Translations under genes and position numbers: made by a program
Notes under the pieces: generated by a model
The model's database searches: none
Seen by the model: only the letters and a program-made list of their open reading frames with translations
What the model was told of the DNA's origin: nothing
Part shown: positions 60,701-64,000 of the stretch, in pieces
Numbering within the stretch: position 1 is the first letter of the stretch
Layout of the letters: each line of letters opens with the position of its first letter
Assembly (NCBI RefSeq): GCF_021369635.1
Contig: NZ_JAJNBZ010000007.1
Location: 157,454 to 221,453 of the forward strand
Origin: Paenibacillus profundus
GTDB lineage: Bacteria; Bacillota; Bacilli; Paenibacillales; Paenibacillaceae
Direction: 5' to 3'
DNA length: 64,000 nucleotides

Positions 60701-62580
60701 GCGAGATCGAGGCCCAGCTGCTGCAAGTGGCAGCCATACGGGAAGTGGTCGTCGTCGCAAGGGAAGATGAGAGCGGGCAGAAGGCATTGTGCGCCTACTT
60801 CGCCGCAGATAGCGAATTGCCGGTAAGCGAGCTGAGATCAGCGTTGGCTGTAGAATTGCCGGGCTACATGATTCCGTCGTACTTCGTGCAGTTGGAGCGA
60901 CTGCCGTTGTCAGCGAACGGGAAGCTCGACCGCAAGGCGCTTCCGGCTCCGGGAGGAAGCATGCGCAGCGGCAAGGAACATGTTGCGCCGCGCTCGCTGC
61001 TGGAAGTGAAGCTGGTGCGAATCTGGCAAGAAGTGCTCGGACTGGAGCATGTCAGCGTGAAGGACGACTTCTTCGAACTCGGGGGACATTCCTTGCGCGC
61101 CACTACCTTGGTTAGCAAGCTGCATAAAGAACTGAATATCAATCTGCCGTTGAGAGACGTGTTCCGCTATTCGATTCTCGAAGACATGGCACTCGCTATC
61201 AACAGAATGGAGCAACGGGAGTTCCAGGCCATTCCGCAGGCCGAAGCAAGCGAGTATTATCCGCTGTCTTCCGCACAGAAACGGTTGTACATCTTGCAGC
61301 AGCTGGAAGGGGCCGAACTAAGCTACAACATGCCGGGAGCGATGTCGCTCAGAGGGCAACTGGACCGGAATCGATTCGAGGCAGCGTTCCGCGGATTAAT
61401 CGCGCGACATGAAGTGTTCCGCACCAGCTTCGAGATGGAGGACGGCGAGCCGATGCAGCGCGTTCATCGGGATGCGGCATTTGCGGTGGAGTATATGCAG
61501 GCAAGCGAAGAAGAGGTTGAAGCAATCGCGGGCCAATTCATCCGGACCTTTGATTTGGAGCAGCCTTCCTTGCTGCGTGTCGGTCTGATTGAATTGGACC
61601 GGATACATCATATTCTGTTGTTTGACATGCATCACATCATCTCCGATGGAGTCTCCATGGGCATATTGGTGGAGGAATTTGCCCGCTTGTATAGCGGGGA
61701 AGAGCTGCCGCCGCTGCGCATCCAATACAAGGACTATGCCGCATGGCAGCAATCAGAGGTGCATAGTGAACGGATAAAACAACAGGAAGCGTATTGGCTT
61801 GACGCCTTGGATGGCGAGCTTCCGCAGTTGGAATTGCCAACCGATTTTGCAAGACCGGCTCATAAGAGCCATGAAGGAGACACCCTTGATTTTGTAATGG
61901 ATTCGCACATGAGCGAGGGGCTGCAGCGGCTCGCCGAGCATACCGGCACGACGCTGTACATGGTGTTATTGGCAGCCTATACGATTTTGCTGCATAAATA
62001 CTCGGATCAAGAAGATATCATCGTGGGCACTCCGATCGCGGGAAGAACGCATGCGGATGTGGAGCCACTCATCGGGATGTTCGTTAACTCGCTTGCGATG
62101 CGCAGCTATCCGTGCGGGGAGAAGTCATTCCTCTCCTATCTGGAGGAGGTTAAGGAAATGACCTTGGCGGCTTACGAGAATCAGGATTATCCGTTTGCGG
62201 AGCTTGTGGAGCGCGTGCAGGCCGTTTGGAGCCCAAGCAGAAATCCGCTGTTTGACACCATGTTCGTCTTGCAAAATACAGAAAACCGGAGCGTTCGCTT
62301 CGATGAGCTGACCGTAGAACCGTATACGCAACATCACTACGCCGCCAAATTCGATCTGACGCTTGAGATTGCGCTGGAAGACGGTGAAATGAGCGGGCAA
62401 TTTGAATATTGTACCCGATTGTTTACAACAAACATGGTTGACAACTTTGCCGAGGATCTGTTGTCTATCTTGGCTCAGATCTGTGAGCAGCCTGCTATCC
62501 GCTTAGGTGACATTCACTTACACGGCAATGCAGAGGAAGATGAAGAGGCGTCCTTAGCAGAAATCGATTTTGTGTTCTAA
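42706..62580 (+). CDS. pbtA: Nonribosomal lipopeptide synthetase, five modules plus a terminal C domain (paenibacterin-type)
   Basis: This is a protein of 6,624 residues. GTG 42706 follows AGGGGAGAG; the ATG two bases before it is out of frame. The order is C-A-T-E, C-A-T, C-A-T, C-A-T-E, C-A-T, C. Because the first domain is a condensation domain with no module before it, the peptide is probably started with a fatty acid. Pocket residues read from the A domains predict Orn, Val, Thr, Orn, Ser; the E domains make residues 1 and 4 D. This gives acyl-D-Orn-Val-Thr-D-Orn-Ser, the same first five residues as paenibacterin as I recall it (13 residues, C15 acyl). Carrier Ser residues lie at about 1003, 2518, 3559, 4601 and 6129. 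There is no thioesterase, and the chain passes to the next gene. Confidence 0.88.
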   Translation: MNENPNKLFPLTQAQRRIWYMEMMHPNTTVSTVAGTLVIRGEVDAAVLKESICQVITQHDAFRIRIMTQDNQPIQRLEPESAITPEVDYMEWDDHLEAKDWLNRFNRIPISIFDDKLYNFTVFNVNNQEYWINLKINHIIADGVTSHLIGNKIMQTYMELTSGTFSANDKKSSYLDYTYAEQEYEKSDRYQKDKAYWLEKFQTMPETTGIKPYPPYSISTEAKRAYVALTGERYEQLKVFSEQNNISLFTLFLATVYMFLYKTTGNLDIAVGTAYANRTSRQEKEMLGMFVSTVATRLSLDPNQDLISILHNVSKEQKTNLRHQKYPYNQLILDLRKEHKHSDIQDLYGVSVDYMPIKWSSYGQLSIQQRSSFCGHEVDDLAVHVEDMLDDQQLVINVDYRIQLFEEREITRIIEQMLTIVDGILHNPQQTLHELTMLNNEEARKILTQFNDTAAEFPRDKTVHQLFEEQAARTPNHVAAVYEDEQLTYRELNERANRLARTLRAEGVQPEKLVGIMADRSLEMIVGILAILKAGGAYVPIDPEYPEERIRYMLDDSNARVLLAQRHLQARIAFTGTWVILDENAFYDEDGTNLESNNDPSNLSYVIYTSGTTGKPKGVMIEHRQLVAMAHAWKSRYHLHEAGIRWLQWASFSFDVFSGDMVRTLLNGGELILCPGHARANPEAICELIRKHRIQMFESTPALVVPLMEYIYDNKMDIHSLQLLIIGSDYCPAEEFQKLMERFGSQMRILNSYGVTEACVDASYFEQTDSDALRTLPIGKPLPAVSMMVLDDNRSLQPIGITGELYIGGACVGRGYLNRPDLTAEKFVDNPYAPGEMMYRTGDLARWLPDGNIEYLGRIDHQVKIRGYRIEIGEIESQLLKAESVRESVVVAREDGSGQKVLCAYYVADRELTVNELRGKMAEELPGYMIPSYFMQLEQMPLTPNGKVDRKGLPALEGSAHTGTEYVEPSSAAEKMLAAVWQAVLGIERVGASEHFFELGGDSIKSIQVSSRLRQAGYKMEIRDLFKYPTIAELSLHIQPAGRMADQSEVVGKAELTPIQRWFFAQRFADPHHYNQSIMLYRKEGFDEAAIRKTLEKIAEHHDALRMVFRKTESGYAAWNRGIGEGELYRLNVADFRNESACGPLIAAQANEIQGGIDIETGPLVRAGLFQCADGDHLLLVIHHTVIDGVSWRILLEDIAVGYEQALKGEEVRLPSKTDAYRTWSERLASYADSQAVINERAYWQRITQTEMNPLPKDYEADCSLQKDSESVIVQWSPEDTEQLLKHVHKAYNTEMNDILLTALGTAVQRWSGRDRVLVNLEGHGREAIITDIDISRTVGWFTSEYPVLLEMEQAKSLSYRIKKVKEDLRQIPNKGIGYGICRYMSDHPYEASWGANPEISFNYLGQFDQDLQSNGMLMSPLSSGLNTSGNQARQYALDINGMIMDGSLVFDLSYGSKEYRRETIEDLAGMLQEILREIIAHCTAKERPELTPSDVLLQGLSVEELEQIVEQTQHIGDIENMYKLTPMQKGMWFHSAMDRQAGAYFEQTRFTLQGDLDVDAFAKSWTALAARHNVLRTNFHNGWKGEPLQIVYRDKRIGFAYEDVSALKPAKQRAHIENAVNEDKLRGFDLEQDELMRVLVMRTAQESYHVLWSSHHILMDGWCLPLVAKEVFDTYSAYVGHRHLEKTTVPAYSQYIEWLEQQDEEAASAYWSEYLAGYDQHTALPQGKDQGRSEAYAAEHIDCELGKDLSLRLNEAAKRNLVTLSTLLQATWGIMLQKYNGTGDVVFGGVVSGRPADMPGIEEMIGLFINTIPVRVTADVGESFADIMCRLQEQALASAKHDHYPLYEIQAQSVQKQELINHIVVFENYPMEEQIEQLESLDGKGLKLKDVMVTEQTNYDFNLVIMPGDEIVIRLDYNGIVFDRTSMEQLKGHLVNMLEQIAANPQIPVGELELATAAEKAQIVDVFNNTVVEYPREKTIHQLFEEREERIPDAVAVIFEDKRLTYAELNAAANRIARLLRDRGVARGTLVGICAERSLEMVIGLLGILKAGGAYVPIDPSYPQERINAMLEDTAISVMLTQAHLQTSVPNSIDSVLLDAAAETILEGSWPNLTDTAATADDVAYIIYTSGSTGIPKGVCVTHRGVVRLVAAANYVDISSKDVFLQGSTISFDAATFEIWGSLLNGAALAVLPPGNVSLTEWTRAIQQHQVTILWLTAGLFHVMVDNQLQALQGVQQLLVGGDVVSKTHATKVLERYNGIRLINGYGPTENTTFTCCHEISAADMERPSIPIGRPIGNTQAYVLDGAGKLLPAGVIGELYTGGDGLAQGYLNRPDLTAEKFVDSPIVPATRLYRTGDLARWLPDGTIEYVGRIDDQVKIRGYRIELGEVEAHLLKVEPVQSAAVIARKDESGQNMLCAYYAADKELTASELRSALSQELPGYMIPTHFVQVERMPLTPNGKVDRKALPEPEGRIMTGIEHVAPRTPLESKLAHIWQEVLGLEKVSVKDSFFELGGHSLRATTLVSKLQQELHVSMPLREVFRFPTIEEQAQVIGGMEQEEYRAIPQVGERECYPVSSAQKRLYILHQLEGAEQTYNMPGVMTLAGPLDRERLETAFHKLISRHETLRTGFEMVDGVPVQRVYGEVDFAVEYAQASEEAADEAVHAFIRAFDLQKPPLLRIGLIELAKERHLLMFDMHHIISDGASIGILIEEFVRLYRGEEISPLRIQYKDYAAWLQSEAQQDWSKQQEAYWLDALRGELPVLELPTDYARPLFRSYEGNTFEFTIQRHEAERLRQLAAESGATLYMVLLALYTTMLYKYTGQEDIIVGMPIAGRTHGDLQPLIGMFVNTLPIRSYPAGEKTFLSFLEEVKDTTMRAYEHQDYPFEELVENVRVPRDASRNPLFDTVFVLQNTEQGTFDIDGLQLLPHPAEHLVAKFDLTFHIEEEEEGLACSIEYATALFQRETVARMAQHFRQLVEAVTGEPMDRLDRLEMLTAEEKVQLVDRFNDTGADYPREKTIHLLFEEQAERTPDAVAVIFENAQLTYRELNERANRLAHTLRAKDVQTDSLVGIMAERSPEMIVGILAILKAGGAYVPIDPEYPEERIRYMLDDSGAQVLLLPHDLRDKVGFDGTVVMLDDEQSYVEDSSNPATASKPSDLAYVIYTSGTTGKPKGTLIEHKNVVRLLFNSKNLFDFNSADTWTLFHSFCFDFSVWEMYGALLYGGRLVVVPQLTAKNPAQFLELLHEQQVTILNQTPTYFYQLLREALAEPGQELKVRKVIFGGEALNPQLLKDWKTKYPHTQLINMYGITETTVHVTYKEITQVEIEQAKSNIGRPIPTLKVYVLDANRQCVPVGVAGEMYVAGDGLARGYLHRPELTADKFVDSPFESGGRMYRTGDLARWLPDGNIEYLGRIDHQVKIRGYRIELGEVEAQLTKVDLVREAIVIAREDGHGEKQLCAYFVAARELTVGELRQELSHALPAYMIPAYFVQLERMPLTPNGKIDRKALPAPGDSVNTGTEYIAPRTPLESDLTRIWQDVLGLESIGVKDNFFELGGHSLRATTLVNKVHQEMNVNLPLRDVFRFSTIEEMACAIAEMEQRTYMSIPAIEIRDYYPVSSAQKRLYILHQIEGAEQGYNMPGVLLLEGMLDQEKFEEAFRGLVARHETLRTGFEMVNGEPVQRVYEKVDFAVEYRQADEEEVEAFLREFVRTFDLEKPPLLRIGLLELAKERHVLLYDMHHIISDGVSMGIVVEEFVRLYAGAALEPLRIQYKDYAAWQLSEAQQDWMKRQEGYWRDVFRGELPVLEMPTDYVRPAVQQYAGSTLSFDIDPQMSEGLRRIAADTGTTLYMVLLAAYTILLHKYTGQEDVIVGTPIAGRTHGDLQPLIGMFVNTLAIRNYPAGEKTFRSYLAEVKETTLGAYEHQNYPFEELVDKLQVARDLSRNPLFDTMFALNNTEPETFPLEGLRLTPYPSEYTMSKFDLSLDVSEKNDRLECSLEYATALYKPDTAERMAQHFQQLIDSIVDQPEAKLASLGMLTEVEKDQIQHVFNGAEAGQSQEKTVPELFEEQVERTPDRIAVVHEDKQLTYRELNERANRLARTLRAEGVEPEQLVGIMADRSLEMIVGIMAILKSGGAYVPIDPKYPEDRIRYMLDDSHAQVLLAQRHLQASAAFAGTWVILDEEAFYHEDGTNLKPLNEPAHLSYVIYTSGTTGNPKGVMIEHRQLVAIADAWKREYRLEEEGIRWLQWASFSFDVFSGDMVRTLLYGGELILCPEEARANPAAITELIRKYQIQMFESTPALVIPFMDYVYDNDLDISSLKMLIVGSDHCPAAEFHKLTERCGSHMRILNSYGVTEACVDACYYERTTPDALRTLPIGKPLPAVTMYILDDNCSLQPIGLTGELYIGGAGVGRGYLNRPDLTAEKFVDDPFKPGARMYRTGDLARWLPDGNIEYAGRIDHQVKIRGYRIEIGEVESQLLAAAGVREAAVVAREDGSGQKVLCAYFVADSSLTVGELRASMAQQLPGYMIPAHFVQLERMPLTPNGKVDRKGLPAPEGNAYTGAEYVAPRTEAEKTLAAVWQVVLGAEQVGLMDHFFELGGDSIKSIQVSSRLHQAGYKLEIRDMFKYPTIAELSPHLQPIGRKADQGAVTGEAALTPIQHWFFGQRFADPHHYNQSIMLYRKEGFDEAAIRKTLEKIAEHHDALRMVFRKTEHGYAAWNRGIGEGELYSLNVADFTNDPACYRAIEAKANEIQSGINLQAGPLLRAGLFTCAHGHHLLIVIHHAVTDGVSWRILLEDIAAGYEQALKGEAIRLPEKTDSYLTWSEQLRGYAQSPAMEHERAYWQRIAHTNTKPLPKDRTVNVSLQRDSESVSVQWSREDTEQLLKHVHRAYNTDMNDILLTALGMAIQQWSGRDRMLVNLEGHGRESIMADVDISRTVGWFTSEYPVLLELEPDKSLSHCIKKVKEDLRQIPHKGIGYGICRYLSGTMEDAAWGTAPEISFNYLGQFDEDLNSNGMEMSPYSSGTDASGKQVRQYALDINGGIADGALSFDLSYSRKEYRRETMEDLAGRLRESLQEIIAHCAAKERAELTPSDVLLQGLSVEELERIAEQTRHVGEIENIYVLTPMQKGMWFHNAIDQQAGAYFEQTRFTLQGVLDADVFAKSLNALAKRHTVLRTNFYSGWNGEPLQIVYRDKRIAFVYEDLSHLPAAEQTAHIEHAAREDKLKGFDLERDALVRVALMRTGAASCRVLWSSHHILMDGWCLPQLTQELFDTYSAYMRQHHDEQTLPAYSQSSYSQYIEWLEQQDEEAAAGYWSEYLAGYDQQTALPQGKTQERDETYVLEHVVCELGKTLTGRMSQAAKQHSVTLNTLLQAAWGIILQKYNGTDDVVFGGVVSGRPAAIPGIETMIGLFINTIPVRVACAAETSFAEVMGRLQEQALESGRYDYYPLYEIQAQCAQKQELISHIMVFENYPVDEQMEQTGSKDSGRLSITDVEVAEQTNYDFNLMVMPGEELVIRFDYNGSVFDRTSMERLKGHLVHVLEQITANPQISVGELELTTAAEKVEIVDVFNDTSADYPREKTIHQMFEEQVEQAPDAVAVMFEQERLTYRELNERVNSLARTLRAQGVQPDQRVGIMVERSLEMMVGIMAILKAGGAYVPIAPDYPEERIHYMLEDSGAKVLLLQGRSRESVSFAGRIVNLDDESSYAEDGSNLEWVNQASDAAYVIYTSGTTGKPKGVLVEHGSVINRLLWMQKQYPINANDTIMQKTAITFDVSVWELFWWAFVGSKVCLLPVGGEKNPAVILDTIAQQHISTMHFVPSMLHAFLEYVEEQPIAERERSLAALSRVFASGEALTLSQVERFERCIAPASGARLINLYGPTEATVDVTYYDCEAGQPYTSVPIGKPIDNTQIYIVNRQDQLQPIGVAGELCIAGVGLARGYLKRPELTAEKFVTIPFMPGARMYRTGDLARWLPDGSIEYLGRIDHQVKIRGYRIELGEIEAQLLQVAAIREVVVVAREDESGQKALCAYFAADSELPVSELRSALAVELPGYMIPSYFVQLERLPLSANGKLDRKALPAPGGSMRSGKEHVAPRSLLEVKLVRIWQEVLGLEHVSVKDDFFELGGHSLRATTLVSKLHKELNINLPLRDVFRYSILEDMALAINRMEQREFQAIPQAEASEYYPLSSAQKRLYILQQLEGAELSYNMPGAMSLRGQLDRNRFEAAFRGLIARHEVFRTSFEMEDGEPMQRVHRDAAFAVEYMQASEEEVEAIAGQFIRTFDLEQPSLLRVGLIELDRIHHILLFDMHHIISDGVSMGILVEEFARLYSGEELPPLRIQYKDYAAWQQSEVHSERIKQQEAYWLDALDGELPQLELPTDFARPAHKSHEGDTLDFVMDSHMSEGLQRLAEHTGTTLYMVLLAAYTILLHKYSDQEDIIVGTPIAGRTHADVEPLIGMFVNSLAMRSYPCGEKSFLSYLEEVKEMTLAAYENQDYPFAELVERVQAVWSPSRNPLFDTMFVLQNTENRSVRFDELTVEPYTQHHYAAKFDLTLEIALEDGEMSGQFEYCTRLFTTNMVDNFAEDLLSILAQICEQPAIRLGDIHLHGNAEEDEEASLAEIDFVF
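42721..47200 (+). other. Module 1: starter C - A(Orn) - T - E
   Basis: C1 covers residues about 5-445; its core motif reads NHIIADG instead of HHxxxDG, keeping the catalytic second His but changing the first. A1 (about 465-950) has SFDVFSGDM, MFESTP, IIGSD and SYGVTEACVD, giving the code D-V-G-E-I-G-S-V-D plus Lys, the ornithine code known from fengycin-type synthetases. T1 has LGGDSIKS, the Asp form that precedes epimerases. E1 (about 1056-1495) shows IHHTVIDG near 1183, NLEGHGRE and FNYLGQF. Product: D-Orn. Confidence 0.85.
47215..50375 (+). other. Module 2: C - A(Val) - T
   Basis: C2 follows an E domain and begins YKLTPMQKGMWFHS, as D-to-L type condensation domains do; its core is SHHILMDGW near residue 1656. 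A2 (about 1984-2460) shows SFDAATFEIW, ILWLTAG, LLVGGD and NGYGPTENTTF, giving D-A-F-W-L-G-G-T-F plus Lys, the valine code with Leu for Ile at one position. T2 has LGGHSLRA and no E domain follows. Product: L-Val. Confidence 0.85.
48834..49116 (+). repeat. Direct repeat copy 1: A2 segment near-identical to the next gene
   Basis: This segment recurs at 63718-64000 with an offset of 14,884 bases. The first about 150 bases are identical by eye, and about 10 differences occur in the whole tract. Just upstream of 48834 identity falls sharply. Confidence 0.85.
50410..53500 (+). other. Module 3: C - A(Thr) - T
   Basis: C3 begins YPVSSAQKRLYILHQ, the L-to-L type, with MHHIISDG near residue 2698. A3 (about 3023-3500) shows CFDFSVWEM, ILNQTP, VIFGGE and NMYGITETTVH, giving D-F-W-N-I-G-M-V-H plus Lys, the threonine code. 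T3 is LGGHSLRA. Product: L-Thr, whose hydroxyl would be the usual site of lactone closure in such peptides (inference). Confidence 0.87.
53540..57990 (+). other. Module 4: C - A(Orn) - T - E
   Basis: C4 is L-to-L type with MHHIISDG near residue 3739. A4 (about 4063-4542) has the same pocket residues as A1 (D-V-G-E-I-G-S-V-D plus Lys), so ornithine. T4 has LGGDSIKS and E4 shows IHHAVTDG near residue 4781 and NLEGHGRE. Large parts of A4, T4 and E4 are close copies of module 1, for example the start of E4 near 56690 against 45900. Product: D-Orn. Confidence 0.85.
58000..61220 (+). other. Module 5: C - A(Ser) - T
   Basis: C5 is D-to-L type (YVLTPMQKGMWFHN; SHHILMDGW near residue 5254). A5 (about 5586-6071) shows TFDVSVWEL, TMHFVPSM, VFASGE and NLYGPTEATVD, giving D-V-W-H-F-S-L-V-D plus Lys, a serine code. 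T5 is LGGHSLRA. Product: L-Ser. Confidence 0.85.
61240..62577 (+). other. C-terminal condensation domain C6 of the first synthetase
   Basis: After T5 a full L-to-L type condensation domain (YPLSSAQKRLYILQQ; MHHIISDG near residue 6309) forms the end of the protein, closing with an acidic tail (NAEEDEEASLAEIDFVF). Its module partner, the Val-type A6 domain, is on the next protein, so the module is split between two genes. Confidence 0.85.
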
Positions 62581-62589
62581 TCTTCTGTT

Positions 62590-62705
62590 CACCGGTTGCG
62601 AGTGTGCGCTATCGCTTATGTAGAAGAGATCGTTCTTGCAACCTTCTCGGTGCTGAAAAGTGGTCTTTTGAACACGCACTTATAGCAATAGCACACACTC
62701 CGGTG
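62590..62705. repeat. Imperfect inverted repeat between the two synthetase genes
   Basis: The left end CACCGG (plus 5 unmatched bases) AGTGTGCGCTATCGC and the right end, read on the other strand, CACCGG AGTGTGTGCTATTGC form arms of about 21 bases with two mismatches and a 5-base bulge, enclosing about 70 bases that include a smaller AAAAG/CTTTT hairpin. The whole gap between the genes is 172 bases. Confidence 0.65.
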
Positions 62706-62752
62706 GATAGGAGCGGCAATAGCTTGGTTGTACCCCATTGAGAGAGGAGAAG

Positions 62753-64000
62753 ATGAACTTGGCATTTGAAAAGGAAACCGATTTTTGGAATGCGCAATTC
62801 GATGCTGAAGATAGTCCTGCGATCCTGCCTTACTCCACAGCTTCAATCAGCGCTGCAGCTCGCGATCATTCCAATTCCATCAGCTTATCTGCCGACGTAT
62901 CGCAACGAATTAGTCATATGAGCAGAGGTTCCCATCTGGCCGAATACATGATCTTACTGGCAGGCATCCAATGCTTGCTTTACAAATATACAGGTGAAGA
63001 GAGTGTCATCGTAGGCATGCCCATCGTTAGAAAGTCCAAGGACACACGGCGGCCTATCAACAATGCGGTGATTCTCAAAAATAAGCTAGGTGCAAACCGT
63101 ACCTTTAAATCGTTGTTGACCGAATTGAAAACTACGCTTACCGCAGCAATCAATCATCAGAACATCCCTTTTCGGAAGATGACGGAGCATTTGCATTTAG
63201 AAGCTGTAAATGGAGTTCCTGTCGTAAATACGATGGTTTCCATGAAAGAAATACATACCGTTGAATTCAGTCAGAGTGTAGTCTCCGATATCCTATTCCA
63301 ATTTGAATGGGAACAAGATGTGATTTCATTACATGTGACCTATAACGAAAATCGATACGATAAACCATTCATTACGCAAATAATGAACCATGTTAACTCT
63401 TTATTTGCCGACGTTTTATATAACCCGGAAAGAGAGCTGCAAGACGTGAACCTGCTATCAGAGCAGGAGACGGCTCAGCTTCTTTATGAATTCAACGATA
63501 CAGCAGCAGACTACCCGCGGGATAAGACGATACACCAATTGTTTGAAGAGCAGGAGGAACAAACTCCGGACGCGGTGGCGGTGCTATTCGAGGACAAACG
63601 GCTGACCTATGCGGAGCTGAATGCCGCCGCCAATCGCATTGCCCATCTCCTGCGGGAACGAGGAGTAGCACGGGGCACTTTAGTTGGCATTTGTGTAGAG
63701 AGATCGCTGGAGATGGCGATTGGACTGCTGGGAATCCTCAAAGCCGGCGGGGCATACGTTCCGATCGATCCTTCCTATCCGCAAGAACGGATTAACGCCA
63801 TGCTGGAAGATACAGCAATCAGCGTGATGCTCACGCAGGCGCATCTGCAGACAAGCGTGCCGAACAGCATCGATTCTGTCTTGCTCGATGCAGCAGCAGA
63901 GACGATTCTGGAAGAAAGCTGGCCGAACTTGACGGATGCGGCAGGGACCGCGGACGATGTGGCCTACATCATCTATACATCTGGATCGACGGGAATTCCG
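62753..64000 (+). CDS. pbtB: Second synthetase, N-terminal part: C-domain half and A(Val) start (partial)
   Basis: ATG 62753 follows GAGAGGAGAAG and the frame is open to the end of the window (416 residues seen). Residues about 1-235 look like the C-terminal half of a condensation domain (YMILLAGIQCLLYKYTGEES, VIVGMPIVRKSKDTRRP, NHQNIPFRKMTEHL), but there is no HHxxxDG. From about residue 255 an A domain starts (LFEEQEEQTPDAVAVLFEDK, and ends in the YTSGSTG core). Its last 283 bases are almost identical to A2, so valine is the likely substrate although the pocket residues lie outside the window. This would be residue 6, Val, as in paenibacterin. Confidence 0.8.
   Translation, partial: MNLAFEKETDFWNAQFDAEDSPAILPYSTASISAAARDHSNSISLSADVSQRISHMSRGSHLAEYMILLAGIQCLLYKYTGEESVIVGMPIVRKSKDTRRPINNAVILKNKLGANRTFKSLLTELKTTLTAAINHQNIPFRKMTEHLHLEAVNGVPVVNTMVSMKEIHTVEFSQSVVSDILFQFEWEQDVISLHVTYNENRYDKPFITQIMNHVNSLFADVLYNPERELQDVNLLSEQETAQLLYEFNDTAADYPRDKTIHQLFEEQEEQTPDAVAVLFEDKRLTYAELNAAANRIAHLLRERGVARGTLVGICVERSLEMAIGLLGILKAGGAYVPIDPSYPQERINAMLEDTAISVMLTQAHLQTSVPNSIDSVLLDAAAETILEESWPNLTDAAGTADDVAYIIYTSGSTGIP
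63718..64000 (+). repeat. Direct repeat copy 2: start of A6 near-identical to A2
   Basis: This is the partner of 48834-49116. The right end of the tract cannot be seen because the window stops inside it. Confidence 0.85.

Noticed and set aside
43633..62400. Many long open frames on the other strand and in other phases of the synthetase (for example 47623-48507, 57070-58143)
   Set aside because: They are shadows of a high-GC, codon-biased 20-kb gene; their products are low-complexity and repeat with the synthetase domains.
48834..64000. Near-identical A-domain copies as a mobile element
   Set aside because: The copies stay in frame and at the same place in both A domains; there are no terminal repeats or transposase. 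Gene conversion between modules explains them.

Overview
The window looks like chromosome of a Paenibacillus, most likely from the P. thiaminolyticus / P. dendritiformis / P. alvei neighbourhood. The genes are Firmicute-like: strong AGGAGG ribosome sites, SLH surface proteins, a YjcZ sporulation peptide, a SpoVB-type flippase, an HprK kinase and a SigY-like operon. The end of the window holds a very large lipopeptide synthetase. No rRNA, tRNA, CRISPR array or intact insertion sequence was seen.

Region by region. 1-9.7 kb: the tail of an AI-2E family permease, a secreted beta-propeller-like protein, an autoregulated TetR repressor with a clear palindromic operator, a GerN-type cation/proton antiporter behind a leader terminator, an orphan HPr kinase paralogue, two polysaccharide deacetylase-type proteins, a secreted amidase, a SpoVB-like flippase and a YjcZ peptide. 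9.8-15.3 kb: a frameshifted glycosyltransferase, a C39-like peptidase, a 36-residue membrane peptide, an NlpC/P60 wall hydrolase and an OmpR-type two-component system. 15.5-20.8 kb: two S-layer-type surface proteins; the first is broken by three frameshifts, the second carries CAP, Big and SLH domains. 21-30.3 kb: a DUF5693 membrane protein, a DeoR regulator coupled to nagA, the stub of an old yellow enzyme, a thioredoxin, a CatB-like acetyltransferase and a SWIM/SNF2 helicase. 30.4-35.8 kb: an ECF sigma / membrane protein / ABC transporter operon like sigY-yxlFG, then a DUF2935 protein and a double GNAT enzyme. 36-39.5 kb: a minus-strand operon of two small DUF2642-like proteins, two glycosyltransferases and a pyruvyl transferase, probably for a surface or spore glycan. 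39.7-42.2 kb: a gene graveyard with stubs of an ECF sigma factor, a DUF1835-type protein, a SulP permease and an MFS transporter around one intact GNAT gene.

42.7-64 kb: a 6,624-residue nonribosomal peptide synthetase followed by the start of a second one. The first starts with a lipo-initiation-type condensation domain. The order is C-A-T-E / C-A-T / C-A-T / C-A-T-E / C-A-T / C. Adenylation pocket residues read from the sequence predict acyl-D-Orn-Val-Thr-D-Orn-Ser, and the next protein appears to add Val. This prefix matches the cationic cyclic lipopeptide paenibacterin as I recall its structure, so the genes are called pbtA and pbtB (partial). The rest of the assembly line, the thioesterase and any exporter would lie to the right of the window.

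The least ordinary points are the condensation-domain arrangement at the pbtA/pbtB junction, a sharply bounded near-identical tract shared by the two Val adenylation domains, the altered first position of the starter C-domain motif, an imperfect inverted repeat of about 116 nt between the two synthetase genes, the orphan HprK, and the decayed block just upstream of the synthetase.
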